DNA of 64,000 nucleotides from Micromussa lordhowensis (taxonomy: Eukaryota > Cnidaria > Anthozoa > Scleractinia > Lobophylliidae): positions 5,197,890-5,261,889 of the forward strand of contig OZ026608.1 of the NCBI GenBank assembly GCA_964020085.1, written 5' to 3'. The translations under genes were made by a program, and so were the position numbers. This document shows, piece by piece, positions 45,186 to 54,999 of this stretch. How positions within the stretch are numbered: position 1 is the first letter of the stretch; each line of letters opens with the position of its first letter. The notes below the pieces were generated by a model that saw only the letters and a program-made list of their open reading frames with translations, made no database searches and was not told the DNA's origin.

Positions 45186-48100
45186 GATAAACAAATCGGA
45201 CTCCCGCTGCGCGGTCGTCCGATTTTGTCATCAACTGTATGATTACAGACCGAATTGGACTCCACTCAGTCCTACTACCATTACTTATAGAAGGAAACCT
45301 AAATAAAAGTTCATTAGGTTGAAAAACAATTACGAGGGGGTAATAATCGCGAAGACAGCAAGGGTGATAGAGAGTTAGGACCAACCGTTACTCGAATCCC
45401 GTAAACACAATCCCACAGTCGTTTTTTCTAATCTATTTTGTGTACTCGGAAAAGCAGTTGTCGACTATCTGATGGAGAGATTGCGTCTCCGTTCGAGCTT
45501 CGACGGCTTGGATGGTGTTAATTAATTGACCGATGGGTAAGAATTGGTCAAAATTTCAGCTGTGAGGCTGAGAAGTGACGCTGGCTTTTTATCTGATAGC
45601 CAAGCGGGAGATCTGTAAAATTTACTCAGTGATAGCTGGGCAATGGCTTGAAATATTTTGGCTGATCGATAGCAGAGAACCTTGAGGCGACTAGTCAGCC
45701 TGCAAAAAGTCGTGGGAACAAGTCCTATCTTGTGAAACACTAGATCATTGAGCCGAAGAATCTACATTTTTTTTATAGCGCTGATTTATTTCAATGCTAC
45801 ATTGTTGATTTAAGTTTAATAATTTCGGTTTCACCTTGAGAAAGCCACAGAGTGAAAGATCGCTACTGTATCCTTTGCCCTCAAGTTTTTACTATATTCC
45901 TGTGCAATTAGGGGATGGTCAAAAAGTATTAGCGTTGGGGGGGGGGGGGTGGGTGGGGCGGAACAGGGAGGAGTGGGTTATCAGTTTTGGTTTTAAATAA
46001 GTAATTTAAGTAAGTTTTAGGCGAGGGGTGGGTCGTTCAATTTTCAGGTACCCTTGGGGCTGGGTCGTCCTGTTTTATAACGGAAATTGGCACACATTTG
46101 ACACAATCGACAACAGAGGTAACTCCTTCCAGTTCCAAAGGACGAACACGTTTCCAGCCGTGGCTGAAAAAGTACACTTGGTTGGTGTATGATATAGGGA
46201 TGGCACTCTCATGTGATGTGAATCTGAACCAGTCCCAGGGACTCGTCCCCTCGTGTGTGTTCCGACCTTTATGCTCTCGTAATCAGGGTAGGTGATTGCT
46301 TTTTTTACTAACTGCGCGTATGTTTGCTGTAGGAAACGAGGTCCCTTCCGATTGGAAAGGCTCTCTTGATATTACCTACCGTCTTGGACCAGGCTTTGAC
46401 GACAGTGAAATAACAGTGGAAGTTGACGTCAATAACAAGTTGACAGTATTGCCGATCTACAATGTGATTGGTACAATCTATGGACGCGAAGAGCCAGATC
46501 GTTATGTCTTGATCGGCAATCACCGAGATTCCTGGGTGTATGGTGCCATTGATGCTTCCACTGGGACCACTGTCACTACGGAAATTGCTCGTGTCCTCGG
46601 TGAAATGAAAACATCAGGCTGGAGACCCCGTCGAACGATTAAGGTAAAGAAAAGGAAAATACATTTTTTTACGTCTTCAACAAAATGTTCAAATTTTGAA
46701 CTTTATAATGATAAATGCACTTAGCTACATCTAGCGCTAGTTCACAGGCATGCCACTTAAACTGAAAGAAACAAATATATCAACTAAACATAAGTACGAA
46801 TTTGGTTTTATCGACTCAGTTGCTAATGAGAATTGGCCACCATAAAGAGATTCGAAAAGATATTCGAAAGTTCCGTTCAAGATTTTCTCAGGACCATCCC
46901 CGCCACTACTACTGGCATAGATGCTCCCACCCCTCCAGGGGTACTGGCATGGACTCCCCACTCCTCCAGGGGTAAACCTGGAAGTGAATAATATGATTAG
47001 AGGGACTACGTCACAGTTTGCTGATTTTGAAAAGTCTAGCCTAAATGTTTCAAGTTCGTTGTTTTTAAATCTATGTCGATCTTGCCTATCCTAAACCATC
47101 CTTGTTCCTTTATGGTTTACTATCTCTTTGGTACTTTTCTTTCTTATTGAACTACTGTTTTCAGATTTCCTTCAATTTAAAGCTAACAAGTGACAAGATA
47201 GAATAACTCAAAATGACTGAGCTCTTTTAAACATTTAAAATTTGCTTTTTTGTTTAACAGATTTGCAGCTGGGGAGGAGAGGAATACAGCCTCATCGGAT
47301 CAACAGAATGGGTGGAACAACATGAAAAAGAACTCACAGAAAGAGCTGTAATCTATCTTAACGCGGACACAATCGTCTCTGGTAGATACGTCCTCATGAC
47401 TGGGAGCAGTCCGCTGGTTAAAGACACTATATTGGAATTCAGCAAAACTGTGATGGATCCAAACGCCCATGACGATAAGGAAACCATATTCGACATCATG
47501 CTCGAAAGAAACCCTTCCAAAAAGAATCCTTCCAAACCCGTTGTGACCAACCTAGGTTCTGGAAGTGACTACGCCCCTTTCTACCAGTTTATAGGTGTTC
47601 CGTCAGCGGATTTCTACTACATATTTGGCTATAACAACACGCCGCTTTTTTACCCAGTCTACCACTCTCAACACGATACCTTTAATTGGACCACGAAGTT
47701 CGTTGATCCCGATTTCACGTTCCACAAGGCTGTCACGCAACTCACCGGGGGACTCCTGCTTCAGTTTGCTGATATGCCGCTGTTGCCAATGAGCGTCACG
47801 CTGTACGCAGAAGCCCTGGCCGGATCGCTGGATTCTCTGAACAGCACTTATAAGGAGAAGCTGCAGAGTCACGCTAAATCACTCGGCTACTTAGAGGACG
47901 CTGTTAAGCTGTTCCAGGAGACTGCAGAGATCTTTACTACAGCTAGGTATATCCAAGAAATCTTGTAAAATCATTCCAGATGAAAATAGTCTCCTGATTA
48001 TAACCGGTCATGTGAAGAGTTTTTTTTGATCGTCACTCAATTACCCGTTCACAAATGGCGAAACTTGACTGCGTGACGCGTCACGCGTGACGGTAGCGCT

Positions 48101-50522
48101 GTATTTTGAATTGAATCCGCTGACTGGGTGAATTTACTATCTTTTGAGTATTTTGGTTGTCACTTATTTCCATCTATCAAACTGACTTTTCTCTTCCACT
48201 CAACTACATGAACAGGATTTCATTTCAGACAAAATTTCTCCTTTCTTAGGCCAAGAGTGGTGCTATAAATGGTTCACGAGAATAAGCAGGGCTGATTACA
48301 CAGTATAGGGATATATTTTCCAATATTTCGGAAGGCACGGCCTTCCTTCCTCAGGGTGTAACAGAGAATGACTCTAGTTTTAAACGTTACAAATTTAAAA
48401 TATGGGAAATAAGATATAACTAGTGAAAAGATAAATGTAACAAAAGTTTGATAGACAGGGCTAAGTAATAAATAACGATGAAAAAAGTAACGTAAAAATT
48501 TAAAAAATTTGAAATTTGAAAATATGGTAAAACGTTACAGCCTGAAAAGTAGCAATGAGCAGCTATAAATAGTACAGGTGACCTAAACATAGAAAGCTAA
48601 TACAAAAGAAACGTACTAAGTTTCATCTTTCTTATTGAGACCATGAGGTTCAAGGCTTTGACCTCTTTCAATGAGATATGCTTCTCTTGCTTTACGTACA
48701 CCGTCACGATTAGATTTAACGAGTTCCAGGGGAATAAGTTGCATGTCAGTAGCGTTATGATTGTTACATAAAAAATGTTCGGATACCGTGGTGGGCTTAG
48801 AGCTGTTAGTTCGTTTGTCAACAGGTCTGCGATGTTCGTTGAAGCGGTCTTTAAGTCTGCGTTTGGTTTCTCCTATGTATTGTTTGTGACAGTGGTTACA
48901 TTGTACCATGTAGATAACGTTTTTGGAGTTGCAGTCAATGTGATGATTAATAAATCTAGTTTCTCCTGTAGAATTAAATGTATACTTAGTAAGTCCGTCG
49001 TTTATGTAATTGCATGTTAGGCAGTTGTTGCCACAACGGAAAGAGCCGCGAGGTTCGTTAGCAGTGGTAGACGGTTTATGAAGCTTAGCACTAACTAGTA
49101 TATTACTAAGGTTGTTAGATCGTCGGAAGGCAACAAAGGGTTTAGCTTTGAAAACGTTAGTGCAACGGGGAGATGAAGACAGAATGTTGAAGTGTTTGTT
49201 AATGATGGATGATACGTAGCGAAGAGCTGGACTAATCGTGACGGTGTACGTAAAGCAAGAGAAGCATATCTCATTGAAAGAGGTCAAACCCTTGAACCTC
49301 ATGGTCTCAATAAGAAAGATGAAACTTAGTACGTTTCTTTTGTATTAGCTTTCTATGTTTAGGTCACCTGTACTATTTATAGCTGCTCATTGCTACTTTT
49401 CAGGCTGTAACGTTTTACCATATTTTCAAATTTCAAATTTTTTAAATTTTTACGTTACTTTTTTCATCGTTATTTATTACTTAGCCCTGTCTATCAAACT
49501 TTTGTTACATTTATCTTTTCACTAGTTATATCTTATTTCCCATATTTTAAATTTGTAACGTTTAAAACTAGAGTCATTCTCTGTTACACCCTGAGGAAGG
49601 AAGGCCGTGCCTTCCGAAATATTGGAAAATATATCCCTATACTGTGTAATCAGCCTTGCTTATTCTCGTGTATTATTCAACTTATAGCTGATTAGATTCT
49701 CTACAGCGAGAGGATCCGGTACTTCTGTTTTGTCACGGTGGTCCTTACAAAAATTAACGCTATAATCTAAAAAACAGTAACTTCTTTGTGTAAACATCAC
49801 TAAGGTGTCAAACACAGCTTGACAGATGAACGCAAGTGCTAACCGATTACTTTAGATCATGCAGCTGATGTTTCGGACGTTTCCCTCTCATAACAACAAA
49901 TCGATTTCTGAATGTTCGCCGCTACTTTTCGAACATCTTAAGTCAAAAACGGTTTAACCATCTTGAAAAGTTTAGCCTAAATTTTTCAAGTTCGTCGTCG
50001 GTAATCCGTGATAATCTTCTCCATCCTTAACCATCCTTGTTTCTTTATGGTTTATTATTATCTCTTTGGTGTTTTTCTATCTTAGTAAACTATTATTTTC
50101 AGTTTTTCCTCAATCTAAAGGTAATTCTGTAGGTGGCCAAAATAACTCCGAAATTAAATACTATGACCCAGCTCCTTTAACCTAAGCTTCTTCCTTGCTA
50201 TTCTTTCAGAGCTAAAGTCCAGGATAAACTCGACAACTACGAGGAGACGAGTTTTGAAGAACTGCGCCGGGTCAATGACCAAATGATCAAACTGGAAAGA
50301 TCATTCATCTACTCCTATGGCTTGCCGGGAAGGCGTCTGGTCCGTCACGTGATCTTTGCACCCAGCAAGTACAATCTGTATGGTTCGTCCAGCTTTCCAG
50401 GCGTGAGCGACATCTTGTTCAAGCTGGACGAAACTGGAGATGTAGACGAAGTGGATCGCCAAATATCTATCGCTAGGCAGTGCATTCTGGGTGCCGTTGA
50501 TATTCTTGCTCCTTACGAATAA
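41352..50522 (+). CDS. FOLH1-like: Glutamate carboxypeptidase II (NAALADase/PSMA) family, M28B
   Basis: A type II membrane zinc peptidase family whose members release C-terminal glutamate from N-acetyl-aspartyl-glutamate or folyl-polyglutamates. Exons: 41352-41620, 42695-42911, 43746-43943, 44215-44512, 46333-46643, 47261-47946, 50210-50522. All phases agree, giving 763 residues (human about 750). A basic cytosolic tail, a membrane helix (about 22-42), a coil, then the ectodomain with a PA-like insert (VYVNYGQVQDF, IAIMRYGKIFRGNK, AILYSDPSDY). Zinc ligands by family alignment: His391 and Asp401 in NHRDSWVYGAID, Glu439 in SWGGEEYSLIGSTEW with the base Glu438, Asp467 in LNADT, His566 in YHSQHDTF. 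The C-terminal dimerisation domain has GLPGRRLVRHVIFAPS. One oddity is GGEE where mammals have DAEE. Exact substrate and orthology (FOLH1, NAALAD2 or NAALADL) are not decided. Confidence 0.93.
42035..42583. mobile_element. ~550-bp MITE with TTTCACTAGCGACGAA termini
   Basis: A perfect 16-bp inverted pair lies at 42035-42050 and 42568-42583, followed by pairing subterminal CGGAG motifs. It is interrupted by the hairpin at 42132-42243, so this is a nested insertion. It lies in the first intron of the carboxypeptidase gene. Flanking duplication is unclear. Confidence 0.7.
42132..42243. repeat. Hairpin MITE nested in the 42035-42583 element
   Basis: GCAGCCGTTTTTTGGGATGT is mirrored by ACATCCCAAAAAAACGGTTG, with a CT-rich loop. 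Related GCGTGACATTGAGAGGCGTTG fragments occur near 42950-43080. Confidence 0.75.
44630..44818 (-). mobile_element. Truncated tRNA-derived SINE
   Basis: The body (GCCTCTCTCCACCCAGGTGT on minus) and tail are present and the tRNA head is missing. It lies in the intron between carboxypeptidase exons 4 and 5. Confidence 0.65.
45144..45273. repeat. Palindromic hairpin element
   Basis: GTCCAATTCGGTCTGTAATC is mirrored by GATTACAGACCGAATTGGAC, with a GC-rich centre CCCGCTGCGCGGTCG. It is intronic in the carboxypeptidase gene. Confidence 0.75.
47030..47240 (+). repeat. Dispersed ~220-bp intronic repeat, copy 4
   Basis: Sense orientation, ending about 20-30 bp before the acceptor of carboxypeptidase exon 6. 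It carries AAACCATCCTTGTTCCTTTA and GAGCTCTTTTAAACA. Confidence 0.7.
48294..48362 (-). ncRNA. Hammerhead-ribozyme-like motif, left arm
   Basis: On minus, GTTACACC is followed by CTGAGGA (matching CUGANGA), stem II GGAAGGC-CGT-GCCTTCC, GAAA, and a short stem III ATATT-GGAA-AATAT. GTGTAAT then closes stem I. Order and spacing fit the hammerheads known from Penelope-like elements, with one extra A before stem II. Confidence 0.6.
48616..49225 (-). CDS. Penelope-like element C-terminus: zinc finger + GIY-YIG endonuclease
   Basis: From about 49225 downward the frame reads a linker (KPFVAFRRSNNLSNILVSAK), a Cys-rich finger (FRCGNNCLTC), then the GIY-YIG-like core NVIYMVQCNHCHKQYIGETK with following RRLKDRFNEH. 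It ends REAYLIERGQSLEPHG. In Penelope-like elements this domain follows the reverse transcriptase, which is absent here, so it is a truncated fragment. The open frame continues to 49302 only because it runs into the inverted right arm. Confidence 0.85.
49583..49651 (+). ncRNA. Hammerhead-ribozyme-like motif, right arm
   Basis: The plus-strand counterpart of the left-arm motif: CTGAGGA, GGAAGGCCGTGCCTTCC, GAAATATTGGAAAATAT, then TATCCCTATACTGTGTAAT. The predicted cleavage would fall after ATATA within that segment, by family analogy. Confidence 0.6.
49960..50190 (+). repeat. Dispersed ~220-bp intronic repeat, copy 5
   Basis: Sense orientation, ending about 20 bp before the acceptor of the last carboxypeptidase exon. 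Near-complete, with AACCATCCTTGTTTCTTTAT and CCAGCTCCTTTAACCTAAG. Confidence 0.7.
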
Positions 50523-50859
50523 AATTTCCCGTTTTCCCGCCCCTCCCCTTGCCTTCTTGCACGGAATGTTTTGTCCACCAGGGTGGGGATGAATAATTTA
50601 GGTGTTTGTGTGTTGTGTGTTTTATATAGAATCACGTATATTCATTTGACGTTGCAGTGGCATTGATGTAGGCTCAGACTCAAGGTGGCAGTTTTTTTCT
50701 TCATGATATGTATCTGTAACTACATAGATTAAACGAACCACTCTAGTTATGGCTGGTAGACTTTACTGGCCTCAAACGGAAGTCGTAAAACTAAAATAAA
50801 GGCTAGGACCTCTGCTTTTCGTAATTGATATAAAAGATTTTCATAACTGCTCAAAGGTA

Positions 50860-51490
50860 TTACGATTTCCACCTTTTTGCTGATGATGCAAACCTATTCT
50901 ATAAACATAATAATATTGATATACTTGAAAGCAATCTTAACAATGAACTAAGTAGGGTTCACTCCTTGCTATATGCAAACAAACTCTCCCTTAATATTGA
51001 CAAGTCAATTTTTTTTTATTTCACCCAGTCCAAAGAAAAATACCTAAGTCAATTATGTTATCTACTGACAATCATTTATTAACTCAGGAATTTTCTATTA
51101 GATATCTAGGAATTTATACTGATTCCCATCTTAACTGGAAAAGCTGTATTAATTACATTTGTTAAAAAGGTTCAAAGAAGTGTGGGCATTTTATCTAAAC
51201 TGCGCCATTATCTTAATAACAAAACCTTGCTAGACCTTTATTATGCTTTAATTTATCTATTTTTTTCATACTGTATAATAGCTTGGGGTAATACTCATAA
51301 ATCTACTTTGCAACCTCTTTTTGTCATACAAAAGAGAGCCATCAGGAGAGAATCATTCATTACCTTTTCTGGCTTCCTAGAATATTCTAGTCTACGTTTT
51401 AAAAAATTAACTGTTATCAAATTATTGGATGGATGCAGTTACTTTTCACAATATAATTTGGTTTTATCAACTGGGTTGATAATGTGAATT
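50860..51490 (+). pseudogene. Decayed non-LTR retrotransposon reverse transcriptase fragment
   Basis: Broken frames read HLFADDANLFYKHNN (the catalytic F-A-D-D box), then LYANKLSLNIDKS, FSIRYLGIYTDSHLNW, and LSKLRHYLNNKTLLDLYYAL followed by IAWGNTHKSTLQPL and IQKRA. This order is the palm-to-thumb end of CR1/L2/Jockey-type reverse transcriptases. There are several frameshifts and stops (near 51060 and 51165). No 5' part and no endonuclease domain were seen. Confidence 0.8.
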
Positions 51491-51560
51491 GGCCACCGTA
51501 AAGAGATTCGGAAGCTGAGGTTTCGAGCGTTAGCCCTTCGTCGGAGCGAATCACAATGTT
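51455..51560 (-). repeat. GACGAAGGGC repeat, copy in reverse
   Basis: The complement of the 30335-30475 block: TTATCAACTGGGTTGATAAT, then CGTTAGCCCTTCGTCGGAGC. It abuts the 3' end of the non-LTR fragment. Confidence 0.6.
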
Positions 51561-52014
51561 GCTTTCATGCACAAATTTCAAAATCATCTTCTTTCTACAA
51601 ATTTTGAGTTTTTTTCACTTCGATAAAAGATACCCATAACTACAGCAAGGGGCTATTCTAGACATTAAACCGTGTCAGACTTTATCAACATTCTTATTGG
51701 TTGCTTTACAATTTCTCTGTCGAATTTTGTTATCAAAAATTTACGGTTATGTGCTACGTCGAAGGCCATTGCATTGCGAGAGATCTATTACGAAAAACAG
51801 AAATTCAAGATACCGTTTTTTGCAAGATACCTTGGCAATCTTCGGACCAAATTTCGCGACCTAAATCGGTAAAATAAGCATACCCTATACATTTGTTTAA
51901 ACAGGAGATCCTCGCGTAGAAGCAAAGTCCCTATTTTCGCTTTAAAAGATTTATGAACATTTCACGCCTTTCTCCGCAAAACGTCAGTAGCTGTGATGCG
52001 GCAGTCATTAAGAC

Positions 52015-52195
52015 TGGACTACGAGCACGACATTGTGTTGTGTTCTTGGGCAAGACACTTTACTCTCACAGTGCCTCTCTCCACCCAGGTGTTTAAATGG
52101 GTACCGGCGAATTGAATGCTGGGGGTAACCCTGCGATGGACTAGCATCCCATCCAGGGGGGAGTAGAAATATTCCTAGTCGCTTCAGGTAGAGAG
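52015..52195 (+). mobile_element. 5'-truncated tRNA-derived SINE
   Basis: The body GTGTTCTTGGGCAAGACACT, CTCTCCACCCAGGTGT and CTAGCATCCCATCCAG are in plus orientation. The tRNA head is lost. Confidence 0.75.
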
Positions 52196-52222
52196 GGTAG
52201 CTCATGGGATGGGATCAGTGTG

Positions 52223-52831
52223 TTAAGGTGGTTCGAAACAGTTTTATGGCGCGCGCAAACTGGGTTCTAATCAACAAGCCTAATCTCGCGCGTGCAGTTG
52301 ACGCACATGCGCAAATGCTGATCTTGTCGTGTCGAAATTTTGGAGTTTTTATAACTTTAATCGCTCATATTTCCGCTTCCGCTCGGTGGATTTTTTTCAT
52401 TTTTTCGGTGATAACCAGGATCAATTGGCTGCATACATAGTCCGATTTTTAAAAAATTCTGTAGGCAGGAAAAAAAAAGGAGAACAATAGTCAAAAAGAG
52501 GATTTTTTCTTAATCTACCCTACAGATTTTTTTTAAAACTGAAGGTCATGTTGAAGGTCATTTCTGGTGACATATAATATTGCAGTTTGAGAAGATTTCA
52601 CCGACCAATTTTTTAAAAAAGACAATAGATTTCGATTTTAGGGGCTCAACTGAATGCGTCATATGGTTGCTATGGTAACAGGTTTTCTGAAATGAATGTC
52701 ATGTAATGAATCTATGATGTTTCTTTTAGTTCTGTGCCAAATTTCATAGTAATACGATGAGCCATACATAAATTAGAAAAGAATTTGTGAACTTGTCTCG
52801 TTAAAATGAAAACTACTTCGAACCACCTTAA
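52223..52831. mobile_element. ~600-bp MITE with TTAA duplications
   Basis: TTAA (52223-52226) and TTAA (52828-52831) flank the inverted termini GGTGGTTCGAA and TTCGAACCACC. TTAA duplications are typical of piggyBac and Kolobok types. No coding region was seen. Confidence 0.75.
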
Positions 52832-53358
52832 GTGGAAATATGAAAAAAAAACTAGAATTGAAAAGTCCTACTCTTACTAAGACCTACTGGATATCATTCG
52901 CATACTGCTCAAATCTGAATTCCCCTGATTTAATACTAATCCTTGCCCAGAGTGGATTCTTCGGTTCCTTTGATGCACCATGATCCGAGTGATCTTGGAT
53001 TAATTTGTTAAGTAAAGAAACGCAAAATCCGATTTTTGGATTCAAGATTTTTCCTGCAATAAATCGTATCTACATACATACTGAGAGACTGCGATGAGCG
53101 CTGAAAACGAAAAAAATAGGTACACAGTGTGTACGTGTGTCCACGCGGGAGAATGCTGACAGAACTAAACCTTTTCGTGACGTGGATTTTAGCGTGCGCG
53201 CGTATCCAAAAGAAGCGAAAAACCAAACCTGGTGTACACAACTTTTGATAGAAACGATGACATTTTGTTCTAATCCAAATCAAAATATCCCGCCAGTGCA
53301 ATCAAGCTTTTCCAGTTTTCTTGCCGCGAGACTAGAAAAGCGTTGACGCGTCTCCTTC

Positions 53359-53758
53359 GGTTTGTCTTTGAAAAACGGACGTCGAAACAGGAGAGTTCGA
53401 GGTTCAGTCAACTGTCTTCAGATGGGCGTACCACAACAAGCAAATGTATCATCGTACGATGTGATTTGCTTCATTAACCGTCGCCAGTACATGATCGTAC
53501 CAAAGTCGAGCCTACCGACTCGCAGAATAACAAGAAACGTTGGCGCTTCAGCCAAACGGAATACCCATTCACAGATGCCCATTTACATTTAACGTCATCG
53601 ACTACGTGGAGACAGTTCCCACGTTTTGGAGTGCTCTCAGCTGTCCAGATTGTAACATTTACTGTAAGCCGGTGATAAACTCACATAACCTGCTATTCAG
53701 AAAATGCAAGAACTACTGGATGTGGACACAGAAGACCTTACCAGTCGCCTTTGTGTGA
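53359..53758 (+). pseudogene. IL-17-like gene copy with frame break
   Basis: One frame (from about 53362) reads NCLQMGVPQQANVSSYDVIC and RRQYMIVPKSSLPT. The next frame (from about 53560) carries the cytokine core CPFTFNVIDYVETVPTFW, SCPDCNIYCKPV, LLFRKCKNYWMWTQ and PVAFV. Both parts align in order with the intact copy at 55000-56403. One missing base near 53560-53570 separates them, so this is a pseudogene or an assembly indel. No signal-peptide exon was located. The two copies converge. Confidence 0.6.
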
Positions 53759-54002
53759 GTCTTGGATAACTAAGCACTGTGTCATCGTGTACTGCATATA
53801 CTGTGTCACCATGTAAAGCAAGAGTTCGGAGGGGAGGGGAGTGTTTACTTCCATATATGGGCTTTATAGTTATCTCCACAGTAAATGTCGAATTGGAATG
53901 AAGAACACTATATTTGTTTTTCTACCTGGCCAGGCAGTACAAGTTTTATTCTGTATCATCCTGACTCATTTGCCGCGGTTTTAAGGTGCACTCCCTGATC
54001 AC

Positions 54003-54480
54003 GTGCAAGTCGAAAGTTCAAGTTGGTGTTTCCCTAAGGAGTTAGCGATCGCGTTTTGGCCCATGACACGTGACACGTTCTCCTCCAATCGGAAATCGTA
54101 TTTGAGTTTGGAGGTAGAGCCAGGATCATTAATTTTCAAGATGTACACGTTTATTCAGGTTTTTGACATACAAGGATTAGGATTTTTCAGTATTTTATAA
54201 AAAAAAGATATCTCAATTTCCTAATGCAATCATTGATTTAACGTAACAAAGCAAATTTGTCAGTGATTGTTAATGGCAGATAAAATAACATTTTAAGACC
54301 AAAGTTTAGATTTCTATCGAAATATCTAAATGTACAGTCCTAGGAACAAGCGGTATAATTCCGTTAATGGCTGTGGACTAACTAGGTTCTAAGTTAAACT
54401 CAAGCATCACGAGTTTTAACAACCAAAAATATAACGCTGTGAATTTTTAACTCATGTAGCAATGAGAATGTTGAATGATC
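54003..54480. other. No feature recognised between the IL-17-like copies
   Basis: AT-rich sequence with no coding pattern. The frame at 54003-54200 has no domain features. Confidence 0.5.
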
Positions 54481-54569
54481 GAGGACATTTTTCTTTTCTT
54501 AGAAACATCAGGCGTTTTGACAGTGACAATTCAAAATCCGGCGACTTTTCTCCTTCCTTTTCGCTTTTT

Positions 54570-54735
54570 TTAAGTAATATATCAAACGCGAAACACCGTG
54601 TTTGGCCACATCTCCAAGCATAGAGAAGAGAGTTGAAAATACAATGCGTAGCGGAGTATTTTTGACGAACTTCGAGGTGTTTGGAAATGTAGTGAAACAC
54701 TGTCTTGAGTGTTTGATATATCTTTTCAATCGAAA
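54570..54735. repeat. Hairpin MITE, ATATATCAAACACT family, copy 4 (reverse)
   Basis: ATATATCAAACGCGAAACAC on the left is mirrored by GTGTTTGATATAT near 54720, around a core with AATGCGTAGCGGAGTA. A further partial relative lies at about 61690-61830. Confidence 0.65.
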
Positions 54736-54999
54736 CTAAAACTAAGGAGAAAACGGAGAAATGAAATTGTAAAACATTTATGCTAATTAAGATCAGGTAT
54801 CAAAAATCCGGCCGTGATGGTCATGATTTCCTTTGTTTCAAGTTGACAAATTATTAACGAGTTTGAGAAAACGCGTTAAAAAAAACATATACTTTATCTT
54901 TACACATTGATTTCTCAGGCAAATTTCTAATTTCAAAATATAAACAATCACGTTGCAGAACGATCCACTTGTACAAAGAAAAAAAGTCAAATTTGAACC

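Larger units (their letters stand above)
48275..49670. mobile_element. Inverted, 5'-truncated Penelope-like element
   Basis: Two arms of about 440 bp (48275-48715 and 49228-49670) are almost exact reverse complements. The left arm continues into a GIY-YIG coding stretch (48616-49225, minus). The right arm repeats only the last codons of that gene and the 3' UTR in the opposite direction. Both arms carry a hammerhead-like motif. Penelope-like elements often insert truncated and with partial inverted copies. The outermost sequence CACGAGAATAAGCA is also mirrored. It sits in the last intron of the carboxypeptidase gene. Confidence 0.85.

Noticed and set aside
49226..49302. N-terminal extension of the GIY-YIG frame
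   Set aside because: It is antisense reading of the inverted right arm, not real protein.
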